In this document: in pieces, positions 11,430-20,815 of the stretch
How the letters are laid out: every line of letters starts with the position of its first letter
How positions within the stretch are numbered: the first letter of the stretch is position 1
The notes under the pieces: generated by a model
Database searches by the model: none
Told to the model about the DNA's origin: nothing
What the model saw: the letters and a program-made list of their open reading frames with translations, nothing else
Assembly (NCBI GenBank): GCA_963761445.1
Contig: CAVXHV010000005.1
Coordinates: 2,418,001-2,482,000, forward strand
DNA from: CAVXHV01 sp963761445
GTDB lineage: Bacteria; Planctomycetota; Planctomycetia; Isosphaerales; Isosphaeraceae
Direction: 5' to 3'
Length of the DNA: 64,000 nucleotides
Made by a program: the position numbers and the translations under genes

Positions 11430-12717
11430 ATGTGGGTGTGCGCGATGATCTTTCATGTGCACAACATCAGACGATCTTGCGGCACCGGCGGCGCAGCGAC
11501 GGTGGCCGAATCGGTTCCCGGTGATGACCTCGGTGTCACGAGAATACAAAAACTATTTGGAGTTGACGTCGCGGCCGAGCGTCCCAAGCGGAAGCCTACG
11601 GCAACGGTGATCGCGCTTGCAGTTTTTACGCTGCTGGTGACCAACACGGTTGCGGATGACGCCGGAAGGACAGAAGCGCATCGACTGTTGGACACCATTG
11701 AATCGCTCCAGCTTCCACTCGAGGATTTTCGCTGCGAGTTCGAAGGAACATCACGAGCGTTTGACAAGGTCGCCCGAGCCATGGGCACGGAACAAGGCGG
11801 AGTGTACGAGTCGTATAGCGGAGTTTTCATCTGGACCGCGCCCGGGGACGTACGTTCTGAAAGCATGCTGCGCCGTGGGTCCTCGACCGTCATCACCAAC
11901 CAAATAATTGTCGTTCGCGCCCAAGACCAGAAGGCCGAGACCTACAGGCGCATCAATGACGCCACGGTAGGCCATGTTGAAATCACGAAGGCAAAGGATG
12001 TCTCCAGGGTGTGGGCAGGAAGTTTCGCCAACATTTTTCTGCTGGAGAAGATCAAGCGTGACGTGGACGATCCAGGCCTCGATCCAGCGGTCTCCTCAGG
12101 CACAGTGGACGGTCGTCCAGTCAGCGTTCTCACTTTCGGGGTGACCGGCGTCCCAGGCTCGCTCCTATGCCGCTACTGGATCGACCTTAGCCGAGGCGGA
12201 CTCGTCGTGCGCCAGGAAGACTACGTGCCGGGCGGCCAGATGGCAGGTCGCCTTGACATCAAGCTAGCCGCCTTTCAAGGTCGGCACCAATGACGTTTGG
12301 ATGCCCGTGGCCGGCGAGCTAAGCGGATATGTCGCGCGGGTGGACAAGAAGTCTGCTGTCCAGAAAGATCGCCAATTCCTCGACAACATCTACCTTGTCG
12401 CCGGAACAATGCAGTTTAATCAGCACCCCGGACAAGAGGTGTTCACGATCAAGTACAAACCCGGCACGCCAGTGTCGGACAAGCTCCGGAAGCTACAATA
12501 TGAGTTTGGGCAGCAGCAGACCACCCCGGAACCCACCAGGGCAGAGGTCAAGAAAATGTTAGACGAACAGGTCGCGATGGCGCAGGCCCAAAAGACGGAG
12601 CTGGTCGTTGCACCTCCGACTGCTGGATCCGCTTGGCTCTCGTGGGCAATATGGGCCCTCGCAGCCCTCGTAGTTACGTCGACATTCGCCTTATGGAACC
12701 AACGACGCAGGCGCTGA
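11430..12717 (+). CDS. Membrane protein with lipoprotein-carrier-like exported domain, frameshifted
   Basis: Two overlapping frames join near 12272: one ends MAGRLDIKLAAF, the other continues FKVGTNDVWMPVAGELSGYV. A hydrophobic segment at about residues 52-68 (ATVIALAVFTLLVTNTVA) precedes an exported beta-rich region (EDFRCEFEGTSRAFD; YWIDLSRGGLVVRQEDY), reminiscent of outer-membrane lipoprotein-sorting folds. A single C-terminal helix (WAIWALAALVVTSTFALW) with a basic tail ends the protein. The start is uncertain: ATG 11430 gives a long cytoplasmic leader. Role unknown; the same cassette carries a pseudopilin and a C39 peptidase. Confidence 0.6.
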
Positions 12718-12772
12718 GCTCGCGAGGCGGCCGCCGTAGCGGACTAACGCGGGAACCGGAGGAGTTTCTGCC

Positions 12773-13411
12773 GTGCCAAACCCCCGTCCCATAGGACGTT
12801 ATTGGGCGGCCCTCGCTTCGCAGTCATTGCGCTCCTCACGATCGGACTGGGAACTGCGCGTCTCGGGTGAAGACGTTTCAACTGGGCCGGACTGCGGCGT
12901 CAGCGCGCTTTACATCCTTCTGCGCCTCGAAGGAAAGCCCAGCACCGTGGAGCAAATCGAATCGACATTGCCGCGACGTAACCAGGCTGGATACTCGATG
13001 GCAGAGCTCGCCTCCGCGTCGCGTGCGCTTGGCGTGGACCTCGAAGGCGTGCGACTGGAGAAAGGAGGCGGACCAATCACGCGCCCCGCGATCGCATACC
13101 TGGAAGATGGCGCGTGGGGACATTTCGCGGTAGTTCGACCCGTCGGCACCACGGGCACCATGGTTCAAGTGATCGATCCGCCATCACACCCACTCATCGC
13201 CGACTACGACCGCGTGCTGAAAGCGAAATCCTGGACCGGCCGAGTGCTCGTGGCGCGTCGTCACTGGCCCGCGCACAGGTCGCTGCTGCTCGCCATTGCG
13301 ACGAGCTGCTCGGCCCTGCTTGCCGTGGTGCTCTACAGGCGCGTCACAGGATCTCGGACGCATTCGAACGCTCGGGCAACCCAATCCGAAAGGCGTTCGT
13401 CAGGAATCTAA
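12773..13411 (+). CDS. C39-type cysteine peptidase domain membrane protein
   Basis: GTG start eight bases after GGAGGAG. The peptidase C39 core is visible: catalytic Cys in GPDCGVSALYILLR, His in WGHFAVVRP, Asp in QVIDPPSH. A C-terminal helix (LLLAIATSCSALLAVVLY) anchors it. A hydrophobic helix (LLGGPRFAVIALLTIGLG) can be read in another frame at about 12799-12865, so the true N-terminus may be a membrane helix disrupted by two small indels. C39 enzymes cleave leaders, usually after a double glycine, and are usually fused to an ABC transporter; here there is no ABC domain. The free-standing form beside a pseudopilin and a Cys-rich protein suggests processing of a local substrate, which is inference. 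Confidence 0.75.
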   Translation: MPNPRPIGRYWAALASQSLRSSRSDWELRVSGEDVSTGPDCGVSALYILLRLEGKPSTVEQIESTLPRRNQAGYSMAELASASRALGVDLEGVRLEKGGGPITRPAIAYLEDGAWGHFAVVRPVGTTGTMVQVIDPPSHPLIADYDRVLKAKSWTGRVLVARRHWPAHRSLLLAIATSCSALLAVVLYRRVTGSRTHSNARATQSERRSSGI

Positions 13412-13538
13412 CCGAAGCTGCGCGGGGTCGCCCGCCTTGCAACCTCTCGTAGCTCTGGACTAGCAGTGGCGTCGCCGCGATAATCGGTTTCGTCGACTGC
13501 ACAGCGAGCCGTAGCACGAAAATGAGGTCGCGACGACC

Positions 13539-14255
13539 ATGACAACGGCGATACAGCAGACCGCAAATCCAGCGATCGAATACCCCGACGACGACGGCGA
13601 GCCGATGGCGGACAATACGCTGCAATTCAAGTGGATCGTGTTGATCGTGGGAAACCTCGAAGCGGTCCTTCATGCTGATCCCGACGTGTTCGTAGCGGGC
13701 AACCTCTTGTGGTATCCCATCGAAGGTGAACCAACCATCCGCGCTGCGCCGGATGCCCTGGTCGCATTCGGACGCCCCAAAGGCCGACGAGGATCTTACA
13801 AACAATGGGAAGAGGGGAACGTCGCGCCTCAGGTGGTCTTCGAGACCCTGTCTCCCGGCAATCGACCCGAGGAAATGGAACGAAAGTTCAAGTTCTACGA
13901 GCAGTACGGTGTTGAGGAATACTACATTTACGACCCGGATGACGGCAAATTCGAGGCATGGCTTCGGAGAGGGCGACGGCTGGTAAAGGTCAAGGATGTT
14001 TTCGGCTTCGTGAGCCCGCGCTTGAAGATTCGCTTCGAGCCCGGCTCGGGTCCCGACAGCTTGAAGATCTTCGGGCCCGATGGCGAGCTCTTTCAGACTC
14101 ACACCGTGGACATCGATCGACGGAAGGACGCCGAAAAGCTCGCCGTCACCGAGAGAGAGCGAGCTGATGCCGCGAGCGAACGAGCTGATGCCGCGAGCGA
14201 ACGAGCCGATCGCCTCACCGCCAAACTTCGGGAGCTGGGCTTTGAGTCCGACTGA
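13539..14255 (+). CDS. Uma2 family protein (restriction endonuclease-like fold), copy A
   Basis: 238 residues. Uma2/PD-(D/E)XK core motifs: IRAAPDALVAF, QVVFETLSPGN, RKFKFYEQYGVEEYYIYDP. The C-terminus is a short charged helix built from a repeated segment (ADAASER three times) before TAKLRELGFESD. Many planctomycetes carry dozens of Uma2 genes; nuclease activity is assumed from the fold, not shown. The gene next to it is a close paralog, so the pair is a tandem duplication. Confidence 0.88.
   Translation: MTTAIQQTANPAIEYPDDDGEPMADNTLQFKWIVLIVGNLEAVLHADPDVFVAGNLLWYPIEGEPTIRAAPDALVAFGRPKGRRGSYKQWEEGNVAPQVVFETLSPGNRPEEMERKFKFYEQYGVEEYYIYDPDDGKFEAWLRRGRRLVKVKDVFGFVSPRLKIRFEPGSGPDSLKIFGPDGELFQTHTVDIDRRKDAEKLAVTERERADAASERADAASERADRLTAKLRELGFESD
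14155..14213 (+). repeat. 21-bp tandem repeat within Uma2 copy A
   Basis: The unit GAGCGAACGAGCTGATGCCGC is present in nearly three copies and encodes a heptad repeat ERADAAS in the C-terminal helix. It is absent from copy B, so it probably arose by slippage. Confidence 0.8.
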
Positions 14256-14341
14256 CTTGTTCTGTCCGAGTGCAGCTATCCCTCGGATAGTTGGCATGCT
14301 GTGCAATGGGAATGTCCAAAGCATTTGAGGTCTCGACAACC

Positions 14342-15048
14342 ATGACAAGCACGACCCAATCCACTGCGAAGCCAGCCATCGAGTACCCGGATTGCGACGG
14401 CCAGCCAATCGGCGAAGACACCCTACACTTCGATTGGATCGTTCGAGTCGAACAGTGGCTGGAATCGCACCATTACCACGATCCCAACGTTTTCGTTGCA
14501 GGCGACCTGCTTTGGTATCCAATCGAGGGTGAGCCCACAATTCGGACCGCGCCCGACGCGCTGGTCGCTTTTGGTCGTCCCAAAGGTCACAGAGGCTCCT
14601 ACAAGCAGTGGCTCGAAGGAAATGTCGCGCCCCAGGTCGTCTTTGAGATCCTTCCCACCCGCGATCGATTTCGAGAAACGCTCCGCAAGTTTCAGTTTTA
14701 TCAACAATATGGCGTGGAAGAACTCTACATCTACAAGCCGGACACGGGACATTTCGAAGGCTGGATTCGGAAGGCCGGACAACTGGAAGAGATCCCCGAT
14801 ATTAACGGTTTTGTCAGCCCTCGTCTTCAGATTCGATTCGAGCCGGGTGAGGAATCTGCCGAGCTGAAGTTCTTCGGCCCGGACGGGAATCGATTTCTGA
14901 CGTTCTGCGAAGTCATCGAGCAGCTCGCGATGCAGCCAAGATGAGACTTCAACGTGCGCTCGCGGCCGAAGAACTCGCGCAGCGCGAGCGTGGTGATCGC
15001 TACGCCGCAAAGCTGCGAGAACTCGGCTTCGACCCCGACTCCGAATGA
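14342..15048 (+). CDS. Uma2 family protein, copy B, C-terminal frameshift
   Basis: Paralog of the preceding gene over its whole core (IRTAPDALVAFGRPKG, APQVVFEILPTRDR, FYQQYGVEELYIYKPDTG). The first frame stops at 14944, but another frame carries the usual Uma2 tail (AAEELAQRERGDRYAAKLRE, ending DPDSE) to a stop at 15046-15048, so an indel near 14925 is likely. That stop overlaps the ATG of the TIM-barrel gene (ATGA), implying translational coupling. Confidence 0.8.
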
Positions 15049-15887
15049 AACTCGGCTACAACACCAACGGCCTGGCCCACCACCGCTTGGTCGACGCGAT
15101 CGAGCTTCTGGCCGACCTGGGCTACCAGAGCGTGGCGATCACCCTCGACGCCGGCGTGCTCGACCCCTACGACGATCCCCAGATCCTCACGCGCCAGATC
15201 GCGCATGTCCGCTCGGCCCTCGACCGCCGCGGCCTCTCACGCGTCATCGAGACCGGCGCTCGCTATCTCCTCAATCCGCGTCTAAAACACGACCCGACAT
15301 TGATGGATCCTGACCCCGTACGCCGCGCCGTTCGATCCGATTTCCTGCACCGGGCAATCGATCTGGCCGCAGCCCTCGGGGCCGAAGCCGTCTCGCTCTG
15401 GTCCGGCCGCGCTCCGGATGCCACCCCCGAGAGCCACGGCCTCGACCGCCTCGCCGATGGCTTGCAACCTCTTCTGGCCCATGCCGAGCGAATGAGCATT
15501 CCCCTGGCATTCGAGCCCGAGCCGGGCATGTTCATCGACACACTCGAGCGGTTTGCCCGCCTCGATGAGCGAATCAATCATCCCCTCTTTCAGCTCACCG
15601 TCGACCTGGGGCACGTCCACTGCCTGCAGGAAGGCGACATTCCGGCACTGCTGCGGACGTGGGGCCCTCGGATTGTGAACGTTCATATCGAAGACATGGT
15701 CCAGGGCATCCATGAACACTTGATGTTCGGCGCAGGGACGATGGATTTCCCCCCCATCTGCCAGGCCCTGCGCGAGATCGGCTACTCGGGCGGCTTGCAC
15801 GTCGAATTGAGCCGTCATAGCTACAGCGCGGTCGAGGCCGTCCATGCGGCCGCCGCATTCCTCCGGCCACTCGTCGCGCTTCCTTGA
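15045..15887 (+). CDS. Sugar phosphate isomerase/epimerase, TIM-barrel family, second copy
   Basis: 280 residues, frame intact. Xylose-isomerase-like barrel with LAFEPEPGMFID, LTVDLGHVHC, NVHIEDM and HVELSRHS in order, matching the paralog at 6841. The start is fixed by the ATGA overlap with the Uma2 gene. It starts MKLGYNTNGLAHHRL. In content it belongs with the inositol-3-phosphate synthase / TIM barrel / UbiA group, from which it is separated by 6.4 kb of unrelated genes. Substrate unknown. Confidence 0.87.
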   Translation: MKLGYNTNGLAHHRLVDAIELLADLGYQSVAITLDAGVLDPYDDPQILTRQIAHVRSALDRRGLSRVIETGARYLLNPRLKHDPTLMDPDPVRRAVRSDFLHRAIDLAAALGAEAVSLWSGRAPDATPESHGLDRLADGLQPLLAHAERMSIPLAFEPEPGMFIDTLERFARLDERINHPLFQLTVDLGHVHCLQEGDIPALLRTWGPRIVNVHIEDMVQGIHEHLMFGAGTMDFPPICQALREIGYSGGLHVELSRHSYSAVEAVHAAAAFLRPLVALP

Positions 15888-16041
15888 TCCGCCTCGAGTT
15901 TTTTCGGCGCGACTGGCTCTGGCTTAGTGACCTGATTTCAGTGCCCTGTAGCGCCGCCAAAAAAAATCCACGTGTCGCCGCTCCCTGCAACAAGGAAGTG
16001 CGACGCATCCTTGAGATTCCCCCTTTGGAGATACCCCGCCG

Positions 16042-16271
16042 ATGACCTTTCCCACGTCGATCGAAATACTTGCGGCCAGGGTTCTGGCACTCTCGGCCGT
16101 CGCCGCCGGTTTGACGCTCTCCGGCTGCTCCTCAGAAACGATCGACGCTTCATCAGCGAAGAATCAGAAGTCAACCTACTCAAATGAAGTCAACCAGGCG
16201 ACAAAGCGCGCAGGCCCATCGTGACCAAGAGCGTCAAGAGCCTGATCGCAAAAGACACTGCCAGGGAGTAG
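16042..16271 (+). CDS. Small lipoprotein preceding the DUF1559 gene, probable frameshift
   Basis: Signal peptide and lipobox LTLSGC at about residues 24-29. As read, the frame ends after 60 residues, but a second frame gives PIVTKSVKSLIAKDTARE and a stop at 16269-16271, matching the end of the equivalent lipoprotein at 22943 (GATSVKNIKGAIKTPGAE). An indel near 16215 is therefore likely. Small lipoproteins of this kind sit immediately before a DUF1559 gene in both modules of this window, so they probably work with the pseudopilin. Confidence 0.65.
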
Positions 16272-16361
16272 CCCTCCTGTTCGTTCATCCTCTCCTGTTT
16301 CTGCGCGTGGACGCAGATTCCATCATCGATCCGTTTTTTCGTCGCGCAAAGGAGACAGTAC

Positions 16362-17498
16362 ATGATATTAGTGTCAAATAAACATCAACGCATGCGTGGT
16401 TTCACGCTCATCGAGCTCCTGGTTGTCATTGCGATCATCGCGGTCTTGATTGCCCTCCTGCTCCCGGCCGTGCAATCAGCCCGCGAAGCCGCCCGCCGTG
16501 CGCAGTGCATCAACAACCTGAAGCAGATCGGCATCGCCACCCACAACTACCTGAGTGCCAACAACGTGTTTCCGCAGGGGATCATGTACCAGTTCAACCC
16601 AGGGCAAAAGAACCCTTGCTACACGAGCGGTAGCTGGTTCCTGGCGATGTCGCAGTACTTTGAACAGGGCAACGCGTTTAACGCCATGAATTTCATGGTG
16701 AATGTCTATACCCCGCAAAACGCGACGGTCTCGTCGGTCGGCCAGACGATGTTGTGGTGTCCCAGCGATTCGGTGATCACCAACCTGCAGTTCACCTACC
16801 CCGCCGGCAGCGTGATGGCCACGCCACTGACGATCTACTACTCGTCCTACGCCGGCAACACCGGATCATGGTACCAGTGGTACGGGCTCACCGACTCAAG
16901 CGCCGCCGCCGGCGCAGCCTGCCAGTTCGGCACGGGCTACCCCAACACCCAGACCAACGGCCTGATCTTTATGTTGAGCGCGGTTTCGCTCGCGAGCGTC
17001 ACCGACGGCACCAGCAACACCCTGCTCTCCGGCGAACGAGCCCACGGCAAGTTCCCTTCGCAGGACATCTACTGCTGGAACTGGTGGACCTCGGGCAACT
17101 TCGGCGACACCCTCTTCACCGCGTTCTACCCGATCAATCCATTCAACAAGATTCCCGACTATTGCTGCTTGGATAGCGGTCCCGACGCCTACGTCGCGGC
17201 AGCCTCGAGCTTCCACCCCGGCGGGGCCAACTTCGGGTTCGCCGACGGCTCGGTCAAGTTCCTCAAGGATTCGGTGAGTTCGTGGCAAATCACCAATGCC
17301 GGCGGCGCGGCAACTCCGATCCCCGGCACGGGCATCTCCAGCAACCCGCCCGCGGCCGCCGGCTCAAATGGTTACCCCATCGGGCTGTCGCGCGATATGT
17401 ACGGCGGCTATTCCATGTCACCCGGCATGTTCGTGGGCGTCTATCAAGCCCTCGCGACTCGCAACGGCGGCGAAGTCACGAGCGCCGACCAGTACTGA
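16362..17498 (+). CDS. DUF1559 pseudopilin-like protein, module 1
   Basis: ATG 16362 after AAAGGAGACAG. N-terminus RGFTLIELLVVIAIIAVLI is a canonical prepilin peptidase site and helix; then AREAARRAQCINNLKQIGIA. The C-terminal signature FHPGGANFGFADGSVKFLKD and final TRNGGEVTSADQY are typical. 378 residues. It is about as similar to the protein at 23282 as expected of recent paralogs (same 20-residue blocks at both ends). Followed immediately by an intrinsic terminator, so it is probably expressed at higher level than the downstream genes. Confidence 0.95.
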   Translation: MILVSNKHQRMRGFTLIELLVVIAIIAVLIALLLPAVQSAREAARRAQCINNLKQIGIATHNYLSANNVFPQGIMYQFNPGQKNPCYTSGSWFLAMSQYFEQGNAFNAMNFMVNVYTPQNATVSSVGQTMLWCPSDSVITNLQFTYPAGSVMATPLTIYYSSYAGNTGSWYQWYGLTDSSAAAGAACQFGTGYPNTQTNGLIFMLSAVSLASVTDGTSNTLLSGERAHGKFPSQDIYCWNWWTSGNFGDTLFTAFYPINPFNKIPDYCCLDSGPDAYVAAASSFHPGGANFGFADGSVKFLKDSVSSWQITNAGGAATPIPGTGISSNPPAAAGSNGYPIGLSRDMYGGYSMSPGMFVGVYQALATRNGGEVTSADQY

Positions 17499-17541
17499 AT
17501 GACATCGCACTCGAGCGTATCGCCGTCCGTCCGCTTCAAAC

Positions 17542-17572
17542 GAGAGCCAGGGATTGCCCTGGCTCTCTTTTT
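17542..17572 (+). terminator. Rho-independent terminator after DUF1559 module 1
   Basis: Perfect 11-bp stem GAGAGCCAGGG / CCCTGGCTCTC with an ATTG loop, followed by TTTTT. It lies 44 bases after the stop codon and before the CRTAC1 gene. Confidence 0.92.
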
Positions 17573-17594
17573 GTTCGAACGCTCAAATGGGATT

Positions 17595-19386
17595 GTGAAC
17601 GATGCCTCGACCCGGAGCATCTGGTTTTCCTGCATCGCCGTGATGAGCCTTCTGTCCGCCGGCTGCGAAAGCCGTCAGCCGTCCGCTCACCAGCCGGCAC
17701 CGCGCGCTCGGCGCCGGAAGACCTGGCCGCCCCGGATCCTCAAAGCAAGGCGAAACCCCACGATACTGCGGTCGATGAAAAGACGGCTAGCCCGGCCGGT
17801 CCCTTCCGGTTCACGGACATCCTGCCCGGCTCCGGCGTCGACTTCGTTCACGTCTCGGGAATGACGGAAGCCAAGCAGTTCCCGACCGCCAACGGCTCCG
17901 GCGTGGCGGTCTTTGACTTCGACAACGACGGTAAGATGGACCTCTGTTTCGCAACGGGCAACCCGCTGCCAATCGACCCGGCACGGGCCGCTGCCAATCA
18001 CCTTTACCGCAATCTGGGCGGCGGCCGTTTCGAGGACGTCACGATTCGCTCAGGCCTGGGATACCGTGGCTACTGCCACGGCATCATCGCCGGTGACATC
18101 GACAACGACGGCGATCAGGACGTTTTTCTCGCTAACTTTGGCGGCGACGCCCTCTTCCTCAATAACGGCAACGGCACCTTCACCGACATCAGCCGATCTT
18201 CCGGTTTGAGCGCAAAGGAGACCTGGTCGTCGAGCGCGGCGTTTCTGGATTTCGACAACGACGGCAATCTCGACCTCTACGTCACCCGCTATGGCGACTG
18301 GCAGTGGCCCCGTGATGACCGGTTTTGCGGTGATTCCAAACGGAATATCCGCCGCTATTGTTCTCCCAAGGAGCTGCGGCCCGTGCGGCACGCGCTTTTT
18401 CGCAACAATGGCGATCACACGTTTTCCGACGTCACTCACAAGGCCGGTATCGACCGCGCCGACGGCCACGGGTTTGGTGCCGTCGCCGCCGACTTGAACG
18501 GCGACAACCGGGTCGACCTGTACGTCGCCAATGATCAGGACCCCAACTTTCTCTTCTTGAACCACGGCGACGGCACGTTTCGCGACGCCACCGACGAGTC
18601 CGGCGCCGGGTTGAACATCGAGGGCCGCACCTCCGCCGGCATGGGCGTCGACGCCGAAGACCTGGACGGCGATGGCGGGCCCGAGCTGTTCGTCACCAAC
18701 TTCCAGGAGGAATACAACACGCTGTTCAAGAACCTGCGGCCCGGCACATTCCTGGACGTGACGGCGGTTTACGGTCTGGCGGTCGATAGCCTTCCCTGGA
18801 TCGGCTGGGGTTGTGCCCTGGCCGATTTCGACGGCGACGGCTGGCCCGATATCGTCGTCGCTAACGGCCATATCGACGACAACGCTCAGCTTCTGGGCCA
18901 ACCGTCGGGATACGCACAGCCCCCGCTGTTGCACCGAAACCTGAGCGGAAAGCGGTTCAGCCTCGCAACCGCCGGCGCCGGTCCCTACTTCGAGACCAAC
19001 CACGTCGGCCACGGCCTGGCCTGCGGCGATCTCGATGACGACGGCGACCTGGACATCGTGATCAGCCACAAAGACGGCCCGCCCGCTATTCTTCGTAACG
19101 ACACTCCGCAGCAAGGACGCTGGATTCGACTCAAGCTGGTCGGCACTCGCTCGAACCGCGACGCGATCGGCGCGACCGTGATCGTCGAAGCCGCAGGCCG
19201 CACCATCCACCGCCTTCGAAAAGGGGGCGGCAGCCTCATGTCATCGCACGATCCCCGCCTGCTGATTGGACTTGGTTCCCCTGCCGAGTTCGCCCGCGTC
19301 ACGGTCAAGTGGCCTTCGGTGCTTTGACGCGGCTCGACAAGGTCGCGACCAATCAGACGCACGAGATCCGGGAACCCCAGGAATGA
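17595..19386 (+). CDS. CRTAC1-type FG-GAP/VCBS lipoprotein with ASPIC/UnbV domain, two frameshifts
   Basis: GTG 17595 (or ATG 17643) opens a lipoprotein signal with MSLLSAGC. The frame changes near 17710 and the long central frame carries seven calcium-loop FG-GAP/VCBS motifs (FDFDNDGKMDL, GDIDNDGDQDV, LDFDNDGNLDL, ADLNGDNRVDL, EDLDGDGGPEL, ADFDGDGWPDI, GDLDDDGDLDI), i.e. a seven-bladed propeller. An ASPIC/UnbV domain ends the protein (RSNRDAIGATVIVEAAG). A third frame near 19317 restores the usual end, ALTRLDKVATNQTHEIRE, with stop 19384-19386 overlapping the next ATG. Surface or periplasmic binding protein; ligand unknown. Confidence 0.85.
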
Positions 19387-20666
19387 CGACGTCGCCCCCT
19401 GCGCAAGACCATCACAAAGCCGCCCGAGCCGTACCGCGGCGAATCTGGATTCTGCTGGTCGTGCTCGCGCTCGCCGGGATTGCCTTCGCGGAGTGGCGGA
19501 AACGTCGCCCGGAACAGAAGCTGAGCCAGGAGAGTGTCGAGTGGGAGGTGCAATACGCTCGCACTTGCTGGTCCAACGGCGCCCACGAGCTCGCGGAAGG
19601 AGTGCTCGCTGAACTTGCACGAACCAAACACCACGTGACCCTTCCCGAGCGGCTGCTTCGCGCCCAGATCGCCAGGGAGCGGGGAAGGATGGACGACGCC
19701 ATGGCCGCGCTCGACGGCGTGCCCGACTCCGATCCCGACGCCGCCGTCGTCTGGCAAGCGCGCGGCCTGCTCGAATTCGCCCGCGAACGGGCCGGGCCCG
19801 CCGAGTCGGCCCTGCTGCACGCCCTGGACTTGAACCCCAAACTGCCCGAGGCCCGCCGCGGGCTCGTTGATCTCTATGCCATCGAAGGACGAAAAGCCGA
19901 TTTGAGCTCCCAGCTCCGGTCCCTGGCCGGCACAACCGCGCTGAGCTTCGACGACCTCTATCTATGGTGCCTGGGCCGCCGCCAGGACGTCGGCCCCACC
20001 GAGGTCGCGGCCAAGCTCCAGCCGCTATTGCGGAATGACCCTGGCAATCCCACGCTCCGGCTTGCTCTCGCGGAGATGGAGCGACGGCTCGGCCGGCTCG
20101 ATGCGGCCGAAAAGGCGCTCACCCCGTTAAGCGATGAAGACCCTCCCACCCGTGCGGCTCGCGCCCGGCTGGCGATCGACCGCGGCGCGGTGGAAATCGC
20201 CGATCGTCTGCTCGCGGAGGGTCCCTCCGGCCATCCGGCGCTCGAGCGCCTTCGCGGCCGGCTGGCGCTGGGCCGGGGCGATGTCGCCGCCGTGAGCCAT
20301 TTTCGATCGGCCCTCGCGGCGGACCCTGACGACCGCGACACCCTCTTCGGCCTGGGCCAGTCCCTCCGCGCGGCCGGAAACGCAGCGGAGGCCGGCCCCT
20401 ATCTCGAGGCGGCTCGCGCCCGCGACCACCTGGATTGGCTGATCCAGAACGCCCGCGCTTCCCGGGAGCACGATGACCCCAGGGTCTCGATCGCGATCGG
20501 CGACGCCTGCCTGGCCCTCTCACGCCTCCCGGAGGCCCAGGGCTGGTACCGCCTGGCGCTGGCCCGCGATCCGCTGGCCGCCGATGTTCAGAGGCGGTTG
20601 TTTGACCTGGACGCGAAGCTCGCTGAGCTGGAGCGACGCAGCGCACGAGCCAGGCCGCCGAATTGA
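19383..20666 (+). CDS. TPR-repeat membrane protein, module 1
   Basis: The ATGA overlap with the CRTAC1 gene fixes the start at 19383. A single N-terminal helix (IWILLVVLALAGIAFAEW, about residues 19-36) anchors the protein, and the rest is TPR-like helical repeats (QARGLLEFARERAGPAESAL; FRSALAADPDDRDTLFGLGQ). 427 residues. Paralogous to the protein at 24521 across the length (FDDLYLW versus FDDVYHW; ADRLLAEGP versus ADRLLAAGP). Translational coupling implies that it acts with the CRTAC1 lipoprotein, perhaps as an assembly scaffold. Confidence 0.87.
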   Translation: MTTSPPAQDHHKAARAVPRRIWILLVVLALAGIAFAEWRKRRPEQKLSQESVEWEVQYARTCWSNGAHELAEGVLAELARTKHHVTLPERLLRAQIARERGRMDDAMAALDGVPDSDPDAAVVWQARGLLEFARERAGPAESALLHALDLNPKLPEARRGLVDLYAIEGRKADLSSQLRSLAGTTALSFDDLYLWCLGRRQDVGPTEVAAKLQPLLRNDPGNPTLRLALAEMERRLGRLDAAEKALTPLSDEDPPTRAARARLAIDRGAVEIADRLLAEGPSGHPALERLRGRLALGRGDVAAVSHFRSALAADPDDRDTLFGLGQSLRAAGNAAEAGPYLEAARARDHLDWLIQNARASREHDDPRVSIAIGDACLALSRLPEAQGWYRLALARDPLAADVQRRLFDLDAKLAELERRSARARPPN

Positions 20667-20815
20667 GCACCATTACCTCACTCGACCGGCGCCCTACCGC
20701 GCCCTCATCTGGCGTCACTCGAGGAGAGCAAATAGAATACCCGTTGTCTGTGTCCTTTTCCCTTTCAAGCCTTCCTGCTGTTTGCACACTGCCGCGAACG
20801 TGAGAGGATTTTTGG

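Noticed and set aside
12773..13411. Bacteriocin exporter (C39 with ABC transporter)
   Set aside because: The C39 domain stands alone with a single C-terminal helix; no ATP-binding cassette or double-glycine peptide was found next to it.
18050..19210. Long minus-strand open frame opposite the FG-GAP gene
   Set aside because: Shadow of the Asp-rich repeats on the other strand; Val/Ala-rich with no domain.
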